A stretch of 45,814 nucleotides of DNA, taken from assembly GCA_024697845.1 (NCBI GenBank), contig JAILRZ010000147.1, positions 1-45,814 of the forward strand, given 5' to 3'. The number at the start of each line of letters is the position of its first letter. The first letter of the stretch is position 1. The notes beneath the pieces are model-generated. The model was not told the origin of the DNA. It did not search any database and worked only from the letters and a program-made list of their open reading frames with translations. Made by a program: the position numbers and the translations under genes. This stretch comes from Eubacterium sp. (GTDB taxonomy: Bacteria > Bacillota > Clostridia > Lachnospirales > Lachnospiraceae). Below, in pieces: positions 20,089 through 29,454 of the stretch.

Positions 20089-22665
20089 TTATTTTACAAT
20101 CAATTTTCCATCTTCCACATCAAATACAATCGTATCGCCTATATGAACCTTTCCTTCCAGAATCACTCTGGCTGCAAGAGTTTCCACATTTTTCTGAATA
20201 TAACGCTTCAATGGTCTTGCACCGTAGATTGGATCATATCCGTTATCAGCAACATATTTCTTAGCAGCGTCTGTCAACGCAACGGCTAATTCCTTATCTT
20301 CCAGACGTTCGTTTAATTCTTTAATAACCAAATCAACAATTCCGCCAATATTCTCACGGGTTAATGGCTTAAACATAATGATTTCGTCCAGACGATTCAG
20401 GAATTCCGGTCGGAAGTTCATTCGTAATTCTTCCATAACCTGTTGCTCATTTTCTTCCTTAATGTTTCCCTGTTCGTCGATTCCTTCCAATAGGAATGCG
20501 GAACCAAGATTTGAAGTCATAATGAGAATGGTATTCTTAAAATCAACAGTTCTTCCCTGAGAATCCGTAATACGACCGTCATCAAGTACCTGAAGCAACA
20601 CATTGAAAACATCCGGGTGTGCTTTTTCCACTTCGTCAAACAGTACAACAGAGTACGGTTTTCTTCGAACGGCCTCAGTCAACTGTCCTCCTTCATCATA
20701 TCCAACATATCCCGGAGGCGCTCCGATTAATCTGGACACGCTATGCTTTTCCATATACTCACTCATATCAATACGAACCATATTACTTTCGTCGTCAAAA
20801 AGATTTTCAGCTAATGCCTTTGCCAGCTCGGTCTTTCCGACACCGGTTGGTCCCAGGAACAAGAAGGAACCGATTGGTTTTCCAGGATCCTTAATTCCTG
20901 CCTTAGAACGAATAATAGATTCCGTAATCTTTGTAACTGCTTCATCCTGTCCAATGACCCTCTTATGAAGCTGTTCATCCAAATGTAATGTCTTTTCCCT
21001 TTCCGTTTCAGATAGTTTGGAAACCGGAATTCCGGTCCAACGGGAGATGATTCTGGAGATTTCTTCCTCCGTTACTGCTTCCCGGACAAGACTTAAATCC
21101 TTTTCCTTAGTCCGTTGCTCTTCTTCCTCCAGCTGTTTTTCCAACTGTGGTAATTTTCCATACTGCAATTCTGCCGCACGGTTCAAATCATAATCACTCT
21201 GGGCTTTCTCAATTTCTTTCTTAACCGTTTCAACCTGTTCTCGTAATTCGGACAGACGATTTACAGATGTTTTTTCATTTTCCCACTGAGCAACCTTACT
21301 GTTATATTCATCCCGGACTTCTGCCAGTTCTTTCTGCAATTCTTCCAGTCGTTCCTTACTGAGATTATCGGTTTCTTTTTTCAAAGCCGCTTCTTCGATT
21401 TCCATCTGCATCACTTTTCGTCTCAGTTCATCCACTTCTGTCGGCATGGAATCCATTTCTGTTTTAATCAAAGCACATGCTTCATCCACTAGGTCAATGG
21501 CCTTATCCGGCAGGAAACGATCAGTAATATAACGGTCTGACAAAGTTGCCGCACTCACCAATGCACCATCCTGAATTTTTACCCCATGGAATACTTCATA
21601 GCGTTCCTTCAATCCACGAAGAATGGAAATGGTATCTTCCACCGTCGGTTCATTGACAAGTACCGGTTGGAATCTACGTTCCAGAGCCTTGTCTTTTTCA
21701 ATATATTCACGATATTCATCCAATGTTGTTGCACCGATACAATGAAGTTCACCTCGTGCAAGCATTGGTTTTAACATATTTCCGGCATCCATCGCTCCGT
21801 CGGTTTTTCCGGCACCAACAATGGTATGAAGTTCATCAATAAAGAGAATAATTTCTCCATTGCTTCCCTTTACTTCTTCCAATACTGCCTTTAATCGTTC
21901 TTCAAATTCACCTCGATATTTCGCACCGGCAAGCATAGAACCTAAATCAAGGGCAAAGACTTTCTTATCCTTTAGCCCTTCCGGAACATCCCCTCGTACG
22001 ATTCTCTGAGCAAGTCCTTCAACTGCAGCTGTTTTACCAACCCCCGGTTCTCCGATTAATACCGGATTATTTTTAGTCTTTCTGGATAAGATTCGAATCA
22101 CATTTCTGATTTCTGCATCTCGCCCAATCACCGGATCCAGTTTTTGTTCTCTGGCACGCTGTACCAAATCCTGTCCATATTTTGCCAGTGCATCGTAAGT
22201 TCCTTCCGGATTATCCGATGTCACCTTCACATTTCCTCTGACAGATTGCAGTGCTTCCAAAAATCGCTCTCTTGTCATTCCAAATTCTTTCCAAAGTTCT
22301 TTCACTTCTTTATTTGGTTTGTCAATTAACTGAAGAAAGAGATGTTCTACAGAAACATACTCATCTCCCATTCTCTTTGCCTCATCCTCAGCAGAAACCA
22401 ATACGTTATTTAGTGCCTGACTGATAAACTGATTTCCTCCCTGCACCTTTGGACGTTTCTGAATCAATTGCAAAACCCGATTGGAAAAATACTCTGTCTG
22501 AATTTCCATCTTTTCAATTAGTTTTCGAATCAGACTATCGTCTAATGAAATCAAACTGTAAATCAAATGCTCCTGATCTATTTCCTGATTTCCATATTCT
22601 GCAGCAAGTTTTTCACAGTTCTGAATTGCCTCAATGGACTTCTGTGTAAATTTACTAATATTCAT
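20089..22665 (-). CDS. clpB: ATP-dependent chaperone ClpB
   Basis: Two Walker A motifs ([18 protein letters not shown]), middle coiled coil, [36 protein letters not shown]; start reset to [23 protein letters not shown] after an AAGGAGG RBS. Confidence 0.96.
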   Translation of the reverse strand: MNISKFTQKSIEAIQNCEKLAAEYGNQEIDQEHLIYSLISLDDSLIRKLIEKMEIQTEYFSNRVLQLIQKRPKVQGGNQFISQALNNVLVSAEDEAKRMGDEYVSVEHLFLQLIDKPNKEVKELWKEFGMTRERFLEALQSVRGNVKVTSDNPEGTYDALAKYGQDLVQRAREQKLDPVIGRDAEIRNVIRILSRKTKNNPVLIGEPGVGKTAAVEGLAQRIVRGDVPEGLKDKKVFALDLGSMLAGAKYRGEFEERLKAVLEEVKGSNGEIILFIDELHTIVGAGKTDGAMDAGNMLKPMLARGELHCIGATTLDEYREYIEKDKALERRFQPVLVNEPTVEDTISILRGLKERYEVFHGVKIQDGALVSAATLSDRYITDRFLPDKAIDLVDEACALIKTEMDSMPTEVDELRRKVMQMEIEEAALKKETDNLSKERLEELQKELAEVRDEYNSKVAQWENEKTSVNRLSELREQVETVKKEIEKAQSDYDLNRAAELQYGKLPQLEKQLEEEEQRTKEKDLSLVREAVTEEEISRIISRWTGIPVSKLSETEREKTLHLDEQLHKRVIGQDEAVTKITESIIRSKAGIKDPGKPIGSFLFLGPTGVGKTELAKALAENLFDDESNMVRIDMSEYMEKHSVSRLIGAPPGYVGYDEGGQLTEAVRRKPYSVVLFDEVEKAHPDVFNVLLQVLDDGRITDSQGRTVDFKNTILIMTSNLGSAFLLEGIDEQGNIKEENEQQVMEELRMNFRPEFLNRLDEIIMFKPLTRENIGGIVDLVIKELNERLEDKELAVALTDAAKKYVADNGYDPIYGARPLKRYIQKNVETLAARVILEGKVHIGDTIVFDVEDGKLIVK

Positions 22666-22721
22666 CACATGGACCTCCTTAATCTTTTTATGTAGCAGCC
22701 TCATCCTCTCCCCCGGAGTCA

Positions 22722-22748
22722 TTAGCACTCTCCGTCATCGACTGCTAA
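22722..22748. promoter_or_regulatory. CIRCE operator (HrcA binding site) upstream of clpB
   Basis: TTAGCACTC-tccgtcatc-GACTGCTAA; 17 of 18 arm positions match TTAGCACTC-N9-GAGTGCTAA. A minus-strand -10-like TACAAT is just upstream. Confidence 0.93.
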
Positions 22749-22817
22749 TTCTATTGTACTCTATTTTTTTATAAAATGGAATCTATTATGTAAACAATTT
22801 GTGAATTTTTTTCCTCT

Positions 22818-22996
22818 TCCTATGAATTGCACCCCGGAAGCTCTTTTGGTTCTCCAAGGTGCAGTTTCTTCTTTCATTTCTCCTATGAATTGCACCCCGG
22901 AAGCTCTTTGGGCTCTCCAGGGTGCATTTTCTTCTTTCGTTTCTCCTATGAATTGCACCCTGGAAGCTCTTTGGGCTCTCCAGGGTGCATTTAACT
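22818..22996. repeat. Three tandem about 63-bp repeats, each with an 11-bp-stem hairpin
   Basis: Hairpin cores at 22828-22863, 22891-22926 and 22954-22989 (TGCACCCYGGA...TCCARGGTGCA), exact 63-nt period. Confidence 0.95.
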
Positions 22997-23137
22997 TTTG
23001 AAAGAACCATGTGACGCTTGCGCCACATCACGCATGAGCGGATGCGTAAGCATAAATACAGCTCCGCGAACTGCTCATCCTTGCGTAGCCTTTTATATTT
23101 CATAGTGGATTTCAAAGACCTTTCCCAAACCTAAAAA

Positions 23138-23163
23138 ACAAAGTGCCGCTGCCGACACTTTGT
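23138..23163 (-). terminator. hisC terminator
   Basis: CAAAGTG ccgctgccga CACTTTG with minus-strand tail TTTTTTAGG. Confidence 0.75.
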
Positions 23164-23172
23164 TGTAATAAT

Positions 23173-24225
23173 TTACAATATTTCAGCTAATGCCTGATAT
23201 AATCTTTCCATTTCCTCATCTGTTCCGATGGTGATTCGCAAATAATTGTTAATTCTTGGTTTATTCCAATATCTTACGTAAATGTCCTTGCTTTTTAGGA
23301 AATCAAAGATTTCTTTTGCCGGCACCGTTTTATGTGTAACAAACAGGAAATTTGTTCTGGACTCTGTTCCTTCAAATCCCATTTCTGCAAGTTTCTTCTT
23401 TGCATTCTCTCTGGTCTTGACAATCTTATCACGAATTTCTCTGAAATATGCATCATCGTTTATTGCTTCCACTCCCGCTAAAATAGCCGGCTGATTCATG
23501 GTATAAGAATTATATGCAAATTTCACATTCTGCATTGCAGTAATCAGTTCTTCGCTTCCAATGGCAAATCCGATTCTTGCTCCAGCCATAGCTCTCGATT
23601 TCGAGAAAGTTCCTGTAACAAGAAGGTTTTCATACTTTGGAAGTAAGTCTCTTGCCGTCACAGTACCAAAATCTGAATAGGCTTCATCAACGATCACAAT
23701 CGAATCCTGATTATTCTGAATAATTTTTTCAATAGATTCAAGTGGCATTTCAATGGCTGTCGGTGCATTTGGATTTGCAAAAATAACACCACCATTTGGA
23801 ATATTGTAATCATCCACATTAATTTCAAACTGCTCATTTACCGGAATCATCTGATATGGAATGCGGAACAACTCTGCCCACACATCATAAAAAGAATATG
23901 TAATATCCGGGAATAAGATTGGCTTCTCTGAATTAAAGAATGTCAGAAATGCCATACCCAAAACATCATCAGAACCAACGCCCACAAAAACCTGCTTTTC
24001 TGAAACACCATAATAATGAGCAATGGCACGAACCAATGGTCCTACATCCGGAGACGGATATAATCTCAATAAATCCGTATTAAAATTATTCATAATTTCA
24101 TCCACTTTGGGGGTTGGTGGATATGGACACTCATTGGTATTGAGCTTTACCATATTTTCTTTATTCGGTTGTTCTCCCGGTGTATATGGAGTCACCTTTC
24201 TGATATATTTTTTCCATTCTCTCAT
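23173..24225 (-). CDS. hisC: Histidinol-phosphate aminotransferase
   Basis: Fold-type I PLP aminotransferase: LNTNECPYPP, VFVGVGSDDVL, VIVDEAYSDF, TGTFSKSRAMAGARIGFAIG. Confidence 0.92.
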   Translation of the reverse strand: MREWKKYIRKVTPYTPGEQPNKENMVKLNTNECPYPPTPKVDEIMNNFNTDLLRLYPSPDVGPLVRAIAHYYGVSEKQVFVGVGSDDVLGMAFLTFFNSEKPILFPDITYSFYDVWAELFRIPYQMIPVNEQFEINVDDYNIPNGGVIFANPNAPTAIEMPLESIEKIIQNNQDSIVIVDEAYSDFGTVTARDLLPKYENLLVTGTFSKSRAMAGARIGFAIGSEELITAMQNVKFAYNSYTMNQPAILAGVEAINDDAYFREIRDKIVKTRENAKKKLAEMGFEGTESRTNFLFVTHKTVPAKEIFDFLKSKDIYVRYWNKPRINNYLRITIGTDEEMERLYQALAEIL

Positions 24226-24230
24226 TTTAT

Positions 24231-24791
24231 TTACCTCGTTATGACACTTTTATTCTGTACAGCTGCTTCAAAGTTATTTTTTCTCATCCTTTGATGAGAC
24301 GTAATCAAAAAAATTATAAACAATAACGCCAACAAAAAACCTGTGGAATCTATCACTACATCCCGTACCTGTGGACTTCTTCCATCCACAAACCCCTGAT
24401 GGAATTCGTCGGTTATTGCATAAAGCACACCAAATCCTTCAGAAATCAAGATGTTCTTAATATTTTGATAAATCATTTCAAAGGTGAGTAAGAATCCGCC
24501 AATGAAAAGGCCAAGAATTGCATATTCTCCAAAATGCCCCGTCTTCCGGACAAAAAAACTTACCCGATCAAATAATTCTTCCTGCTGTTTTTCACTAAGA
24601 TTCGAAAAATCCGGTTCAATGATTTCTACGATTTTTTTCGTAATCCCATCGCTTAGGGATGAAGATTCTCTTGCCGTAGCAGCAGAAAAATCAAAAATCG
24701 TAATCATCCACCAAATGCTGAGGCACAACAATATCACTCTTGCCATCCGGATTTTTCTATTGAAATTGGTTTTGTTACTTTTCAACTGCAT
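24231..24791 (-). CDS. VanZ-like family protein
   Basis: VRKTGHFGEYAILGLFIGGF...YAITDEFHQGFVDGRSPQVRDVVIDSTGFLLALL. Confidence 0.92.
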   Translation of the reverse strand: MQLKSNKTNFNRKIRMARVILLCLSIWWMITIFDFSAATARESSSLSDGITKKIVEIIEPDFSNLSEKQQEELFDRVSFFVRKTGHFGEYAILGLFIGGFLLTFEMIYQNIKNILISEGFGVLYAITDEFHQGFVDGRSPQVRDVVIDSTGFLLALLFIIFLITSHQRMRKNNFEAAVQNKSVITR

Positions 24792-26124
24792 GACCTTTTT
24801 GGCGAATCACTTCAATTACCTGATCGACATAATCTTCCGCTTCGCTTTCTGTTTTTGCCTCAACCATTACTCGGATTACCGGCTCTGTTCCGCTTTCACG
24901 GACAAGAATTCTTCCGTCATTTCCAAGTTTTTCTGATACTTCATCTACTGCCTTCTGTACATCTACATCTGCTCTTGCCTCCGGCTTACTTGCCACTCTG
25001 ATATTTTTCAATACCTGTGGATAAATGGTTACCGGATTAATCAGTTCAGACATTTTCTTCTTGGATGAAAGCATTACTTCCATTAATTTGATTGAAGTCA
25101 AAATACCATCACCGGTCGTTGCATATTTACTGAAAATAATATGTCCGGATTCTTCTCCACCCAAACGGTAGTTATTATTTCTCATACATTCATAAACGTA
25201 CTTATCACCTACATCTGTTTTTTCATATCCGATTCCGACTGCATCAAAGGCTTTGTACAATCCGATATTGGACATGATCGTTGTTACAACAGTGTTGTTA
25301 TCCAACTCACCGTTTTCTTTCATATAAGTTCCGCAAACATACAAAATCAAGTCACCGTTTACAATATGCCCTTCATCGTCAACACAGAAACAACGGTCTG
25401 CATCCCCATCATAGGCGAAACCAATGTCCAAATGGTTTCCGATTACAAACTTCTGTAATTCTTCAATATGTGTAGAACCGCATCCCATATTAATATTTGT
25501 TCCATTTGGTTCTGCATGAATCACATGGGTTTCTGCCCCCAATGCATCAAATACACTTTTTGCAATTGCAGAAGCACTACCATTGGAACAATCCAGTCCC
25601 ACCTTCACATTTCTGAAGGAATGTTTTGCTAATGTCATTAAATATCCCATATAACGATTTCTTCCTGCAAAGTAATCGATTGTTCTTCCGATTTTTTCTC
25701 CCACTGCATATGGAATGCTTTCAAAGTCTGCATCAATATATTCTTCAATCTGATCAATGATTTCCTGTTCCATCTTTTCGCCTTTGCCATTAAGCAATTT
25801 GATTCCATTGTCATAAAATGGATTATGGCTGGCAGAAATCATAATTCCACAATCAAAATCTTCTGTACTTACTACATAAGACACACTTGGCGTGGTGGTA
25901 ACATGAAGCAGATAAACATCTGCACCTGTGGATGTTAATCCGGCAGATAACGCATCTTCAAACATATAACTGCTTCGTCTTGTATCCTTTCCGATTGCTA
26001 CGGAACATTTATGATAACGTCCATAGTACCATCCCAAAAAACGTCCTACCTTAAAGGCATGCATTGCCGTAAGGTTTACGTTTGCTTCTCCTCTAAATCC
26101 GTCTGTTCCAAAATATTTTCCCAT
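24775..26124 (-). CDS. glmM: Phosphoglucosamine mutase
   Basis: MGKYFGTDGFRGEAN, ISASHNPFYDNGIK, DGDADRC, GGEESGHI, VRESGTEPVIRVMVEA. Confidence 0.96.
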   Translation of the reverse strand: MGKYFGTDGFRGEANVNLTAMHAFKVGRFLGWYYGRYHKCSVAIGKDTRRSSYMFEDALSAGLTSTGADVYLLHVTTTPSVSYVVSTEDFDCGIMISASHNPFYDNGIKLLNGKGEKMEQEIIDQIEEYIDADFESIPYAVGEKIGRTIDYFAGRNRYMGYLMTLAKHSFRNVKVGLDCSNGSASAIAKSVFDALGAETHVIHAEPNGTNINMGCGSTHIEELQKFVIGNHLDIGFAYDGDADRCFCVDDEGHIVNGDLILYVCGTYMKENGELDNNTVVTTIMSNIGLYKAFDAVGIGYEKTDVGDKYVYECMRNNNYRLGGEESGHIIFSKYATTGDGILTSIKLMEVMLSSKKKMSELINPVTIYPQVLKNIRVASKPEARADVDVQKAVDEVSEKLGNDGRILVRESGTEPVIRVMVEAKTESEAEDYVDQVIEVIRQKGHAVEK

Positions 26125-26162
26125 GTTTCTCCTCCATCTCTTGGAATAACTCCATCTTATCT

Positions 26163-26191
26163 ATTATATAATAGTCCGTATGTTTTTACAA
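26163..26191 (-). promoter_or_regulatory. Promoter for glmM
   Basis: Minus strand TTGTAA - 17 nt - TATAAT; the -35 overlaps the barstar stop codon. Confidence 0.65.
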
Positions 26192-26473
26192 ATCCTTTGG
26201 CGGAATTACCGTCCATTCCACAAAGATATTTTCACATTCATTTTCCAAATCAACCAGAACCTGATGTAGCTGATTAAGGTACTTTTCCAATGCTTCGTTT
26301 TCTTTGTGATTGACCTTCACCACAATAGTCATTTCCTCACTTCTGGTGGACATTACATCATAAAATCCATCCAGGTTTTTGCCATAGTATTTTGGAAGTT
26401 CCAGAATCTCTGAAAGCATGGCATGCAACTCTTCCTTTTCTTCAATCTGGGATAAATCCAATCTATATTCCAT
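26186..26473 (-). CDS. Barstar-family RNase inhibitor
   Basis: LHAMLSEILELPKYYGKNLDGFYDVMST matches the barstar core (LPxYYGxNLDALWD); directly downstream of the barnase-like gene. Confidence 0.95.
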   Translation of the reverse strand: MEYRLDLSQIEEKEELHAMLSEILELPKYYGKNLDGFYDVMSTRSEEMTIVVKVNHKENEALEKYLNQLHQVLVDLENECENIFVEWTVIPPKDL

Positions 26474-26487
26474 TTCAATATCCTCAT

Positions 26488-27000
26488 TTATTCATATAGT
26501 TTTTCAAAAGTTTCATAATGATTGCCAGTATAATAAATCAACCCATCCGACGAATAGATAATTCTTTTGGATCCTCTGCTTTTTTGTCCCATTGTATCAA
26601 TGTCACATTCGAAATATTTTCTTCCTTTTTTCTTCGGGAGCTTATTTTCGTAATTTCCGAAATAATCTCCACCAATACATTTTCCCGGAGCATATTCCTC
26701 TAAGGAACCTCCCTGCCAGCCCAACTGTTTTGCTTCCTTCTTCGTGATGAAGTTCTTCGGTAATTGATGATATTGATGCAGATATTGTGCCACGTCATTC
26801 TTTGACGTATAGCTTCCGTCTTTTGGAAGTTTTTTTTGAGCAACTATTCCTATTGATGTTTGTTCGCTAGAAGTCCTGACTTCCGGTCGGCTTCCCTGCT
26901 GCTCATCCGGAGTAAATCCTCCACTAATAAAATTGATCAAAAAAGCGATTAGGACTCCAAGAATCACCACTGCCTCTTTGATGTGTTTTTTATACTTCAT
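26488..27000 (-). CDS. Barnase-family secreted or membrane-anchored ribonuclease
   Basis: DVAQYLHQYHQLPKNFITKKEAKQLGWQGGSLEEYAPGKCIGGDYFGNYENKLPKKKGRKYFECDID...SKRIIYSSDGLIYYTGNHYETF; residues aligning with barnase Glu73, Arg87 and His102 are retained; N-terminal hydrophobic segment. Confidence 0.96.
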   Translation of the reverse strand: MKYKKHIKEAVVILGVLIAFLINFISGGFTPDEQQGSRPEVRTSSEQTSIGIVAQKKLPKDGSYTSKNDVAQYLHQYHQLPKNFITKKEAKQLGWQGGSLEEYAPGKCIGGDYFGNYENKLPKKKGRKYFECDIDTMGQKSRGSKRIIYSSDGLIYYTGNHYETFEKLYE

Positions 27001-27014
27001 TCTTTTCTCCACTT

Positions 27015-28721
27015 CTATGAAACAGATTCCGTACCATACAATTTTTTATTATCAATAATAAATTCCCGATTGCAAACCTGCAACGCAGCATTCTTATGGG
27101 TAATGATAATACAGGTTTTCCGATTCAGTTTTTTAATATTATTAAGAACTCGTTTTTCTGTTTCAGCATCCAACGCCGAGGTTGCTTCATCCAACAACAG
27201 AATCGGTGCATTACTAATCAATGCTCTGGCAATGGCAAGACGCTGTGCCTGGCCTTCGGAAATTCCCAGTCCCTTTTCTCCAATCACTGTATCCAAACCT
27301 TCCGGCAAACTTTTCACAAAGTTGTAGATATCACTAAGTTTTAGCGCATCCTCTACTTCTTTTTCAGTAGCCTCCGGATTAATCAGCAAGATATTTTCCC
27401 GCAGGGTTCCGCTAAACAAATAATTTCCCTGTGGCACATAAGAAAACAGTACTCTGGAATCTGTTCCAGCTTCTTCACTGCTGCCATCCTGATAACATAA
27501 TTTTATAGTTCCATTCTGAGGTTTAAACACTCCTAACAGCATTTTCATTAATGTGCTCTTTCCAATTCCGGAAATTCCACGAATTGCTACAAAATCCCCT
27601 TTTTTCAAAGTAGCGTTTCCTTCTTCCAGAACACTTTCCCGTCCGTAATTAAACTGAATATCTTCAAAACGGATTTCTTTTAATTGCCGGTATTTTTCTT
27701 CCCGGTTCCAATCTATTTTCCGGAATTCCTCTTTTTCCAGATGTTCGATTTCAAGAATTCGCTCAGCCGAAGCCACAATAGAATAGTATTGTGGAATGAC
27801 TTTCGTGACATTTACAAATGGTGTCTGAATTTGAGAAACCAATTGTAATACCGCAGTTAATGTTCCATAAGACATTGCCCGGAAACAAACCTTCATGGCA
27901 CACCAAATGAGTGCAAATAAATAGCCGGCATTAAAAACAAAAGAAAATCCTGCATTTGCAAGAATACTGATTGTTCTTCGCTTCATTTTTGCCTGATAAT
28001 TGATTTTTTGTAACTCGTCTCCTTTCTGCGAAAACTGCGTTTCCACACCAAAAGTTTTGACTACCAACAGACCTTCAATGGCTTCCTGGAAAAAGGAACG
28101 AGCTTTTCCATCTGTTTCCTGAACCTTTTTGTGAAGGCTTTTTAACTTCGAGCGGAACAACAAAGTCACGCCGGAAATCATTAAACCGCCTGCCAAAAAG
28201 ACCAGGGTAAACTTCCAGTCGAAGGCAATCAATACAATAAAGGCTCCTAAAAACTGAGTAATATAATAAATCATATCCGGAATAATTCCTGTCATTCCGT
28301 CAGAAATAATTTTTACATCACTGGTAATCCGATTCATCAGTTCTCCACTATGATAAGGATTAATTTTTTCGTATTTTTTTGTCAGAATATTAGAAAACAA
28401 ATTGGAACGCATTTTCATTTCCAATCCTGCCTGCACTCTGATTGCCAAACTCTGATTATATACCCGAAGCAACAGTCTTCCGGCAATAATGGCAAAAATC
28501 ACCGCGCCAAACATCACAATCCGATGCATATACTGTGTTCGTAGTAGTTCTGTTTTCGCATCTGCCGCATGCTGTGCTGCATCAATAGCGTATTTACTTG
28601 CAACAGCCAGCATTGTGTTTGCTAATGCAAGGATCACATTAAACAAACTGAGAGCCACGATTTTCCCACGAAATCCATGACTGTTTTTTATAATCCACTG
28701 TAATCCTTTTGATTCATTCAT
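27015..28721 (-). CDS. ABC transporter, fused permease/ATP-binding
   Basis: TM domain plus RGISGIGKSTLMKMLLG Walker A, GISEGQAQRLAIARAL signature, ILLLDEATSALD; no N-terminal C39 peptidase domain seen. Confidence 0.93.
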   Translation of the reverse strand: MNESKGLQWIIKNSHGFRGKIVALSLFNVILALANTMLAVASKYAIDAAQHAADAKTELLRTQYMHRIVMFGAVIFAIIAGRLLLRVYNQSLAIRVQAGLEMKMRSNLFSNILTKKYEKINPYHSGELMNRITSDVKIISDGMTGIIPDMIYYITQFLGAFIVLIAFDWKFTLVFLAGGLMISGVTLLFRSKLKSLHKKVQETDGKARSFFQEAIEGLLVVKTFGVETQFSQKGDELQKINYQAKMKRRTISILANAGFSFVFNAGYLFALIWCAMKVCFRAMSYGTLTAVLQLVSQIQTPFVNVTKVIPQYYSIVASAERILEIEHLEKEEFRKIDWNREEKYRQLKEIRFEDIQFNYGRESVLEEGNATLKKGDFVAIRGISGIGKSTLMKMLLGVFKPQNGTIKLCYQDGSSEEAGTDSRVLFSYVPQGNYLFSGTLRENILLINPEATEKEVEDALKLSDIYNFVKSLPEGLDTVIGEKGLGISEGQAQRLAIARALISNAPILLLDEATSALDAETEKRVLNNIKKLNRKTCIIITHKNAALQVCNREFIIDNKKLYGTESVS

Positions 28722-28724
28722 TTC

Positions 28725-29189
28725 TTATCCTCGAATTTTACGTCGGACACGACGCAAAAATTTTCTTCCTTTGACATATATTTTCCGAAGCTGAACTCTT
28801 TTATTCCAGAGATGACAATACATCCTGTATCCCATATGATTGCATGAATATTCTTTTCCTTTTCTGGTAAAAGATTCCACAACTCCTATAACCTGTTTTT
28901 CCTGAATTCCCCATTCAATCGTTAATTGATGATCCCCCCGCATTCCATAAGTGTGTTTTCGAATCCCCACAACCCGATGCAATACATAACTTCCATCGCT
29001 CCGCTGATACAATGGAAGATCATATTTTTTTAATGGAAATACCGGTTTCTTCAAAGTTACCGTATCTATTCCGTCACGAAGCATCGGTAGCATACTGGTT
29101 CCCTTCGGAGAGAAAGTTGTTGTTTTTCCAACTGCCAACTGTTCTCGGATGATTGGAATCATTTCATCCATTTCAACTTCTTTATTCAA
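28725..29189 (-). CDS. S24/S26-family (signal-peptidase-like) peptidase
   Basis: FSPKGTSMLPMLRDGIDTV, YVLHRVVGIRKHTYGMRGDHQ. Confidence 0.85.
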   Translation of the reverse strand: MNKEVEMDEMIPIIREQLAVGKTTTFSPKGTSMLPMLRDGIDTVTLKKPVFPLKKYDLPLYQRSDGSYVLHRVVGIRKHTYGMRGDHQLTIEWGIQEKQVIGVVESFTRKGKEYSCNHMGYRMYCHLWNKRVQLRKIYVKGRKFLRRVRRKIRG

Positions 29190-29454
29190 ATAAATCCTCC
29201 TCTTGAGCCTTCTGAATAAAAATCCTTATATCCTGCTGCGCCTGTTCTTCCGACACCTCATAAGTGTCTGTCAAAGCCTGAACCAATGCATCTTCTTCAA
29301 TACCTTTTTGTAATTTTTCAAACAGAAACGCCCCTGTTTCATTGAGACTCATCATTCCATTAAAATCAATGTTTTCTTTTCCGATTGGTACTACCACATA
29401 ATTTCCGGCAATATTTCTCAAAACAAAACTATCTTTTATTTTCATCATTCTCAA
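29182..29454 (-). CDS. PqqD-family protein (RiPP-recognition-element-like)
   Basis: FVLRNIAGNYVVVPIG...NGMMSLNETGAFLFEKLQKGIEEDALVQALTDTYEVSEEQAQQDIRIFI. Confidence 0.9.
   Translation of the reverse strand: MRMMKIKDSFVLRNIAGNYVVVPIGKENIDFNGMMSLNETGAFLFEKLQKGIEEDALVQALTDTYEVSEEQAQQDIRIFIQKAQEEDLFE

Noticed and set aside
22761-23115. ORFs of 65, 66 and 109 aa with 21-residue repeats (e.g. CTLESPKSFRGAIHRRNERR) on both strands
   Set aside because: The 63-nt repeat period is a multiple of 3, so several frames stay open by construction; hairpin-preserving substitutions point to RNA rather than protein.
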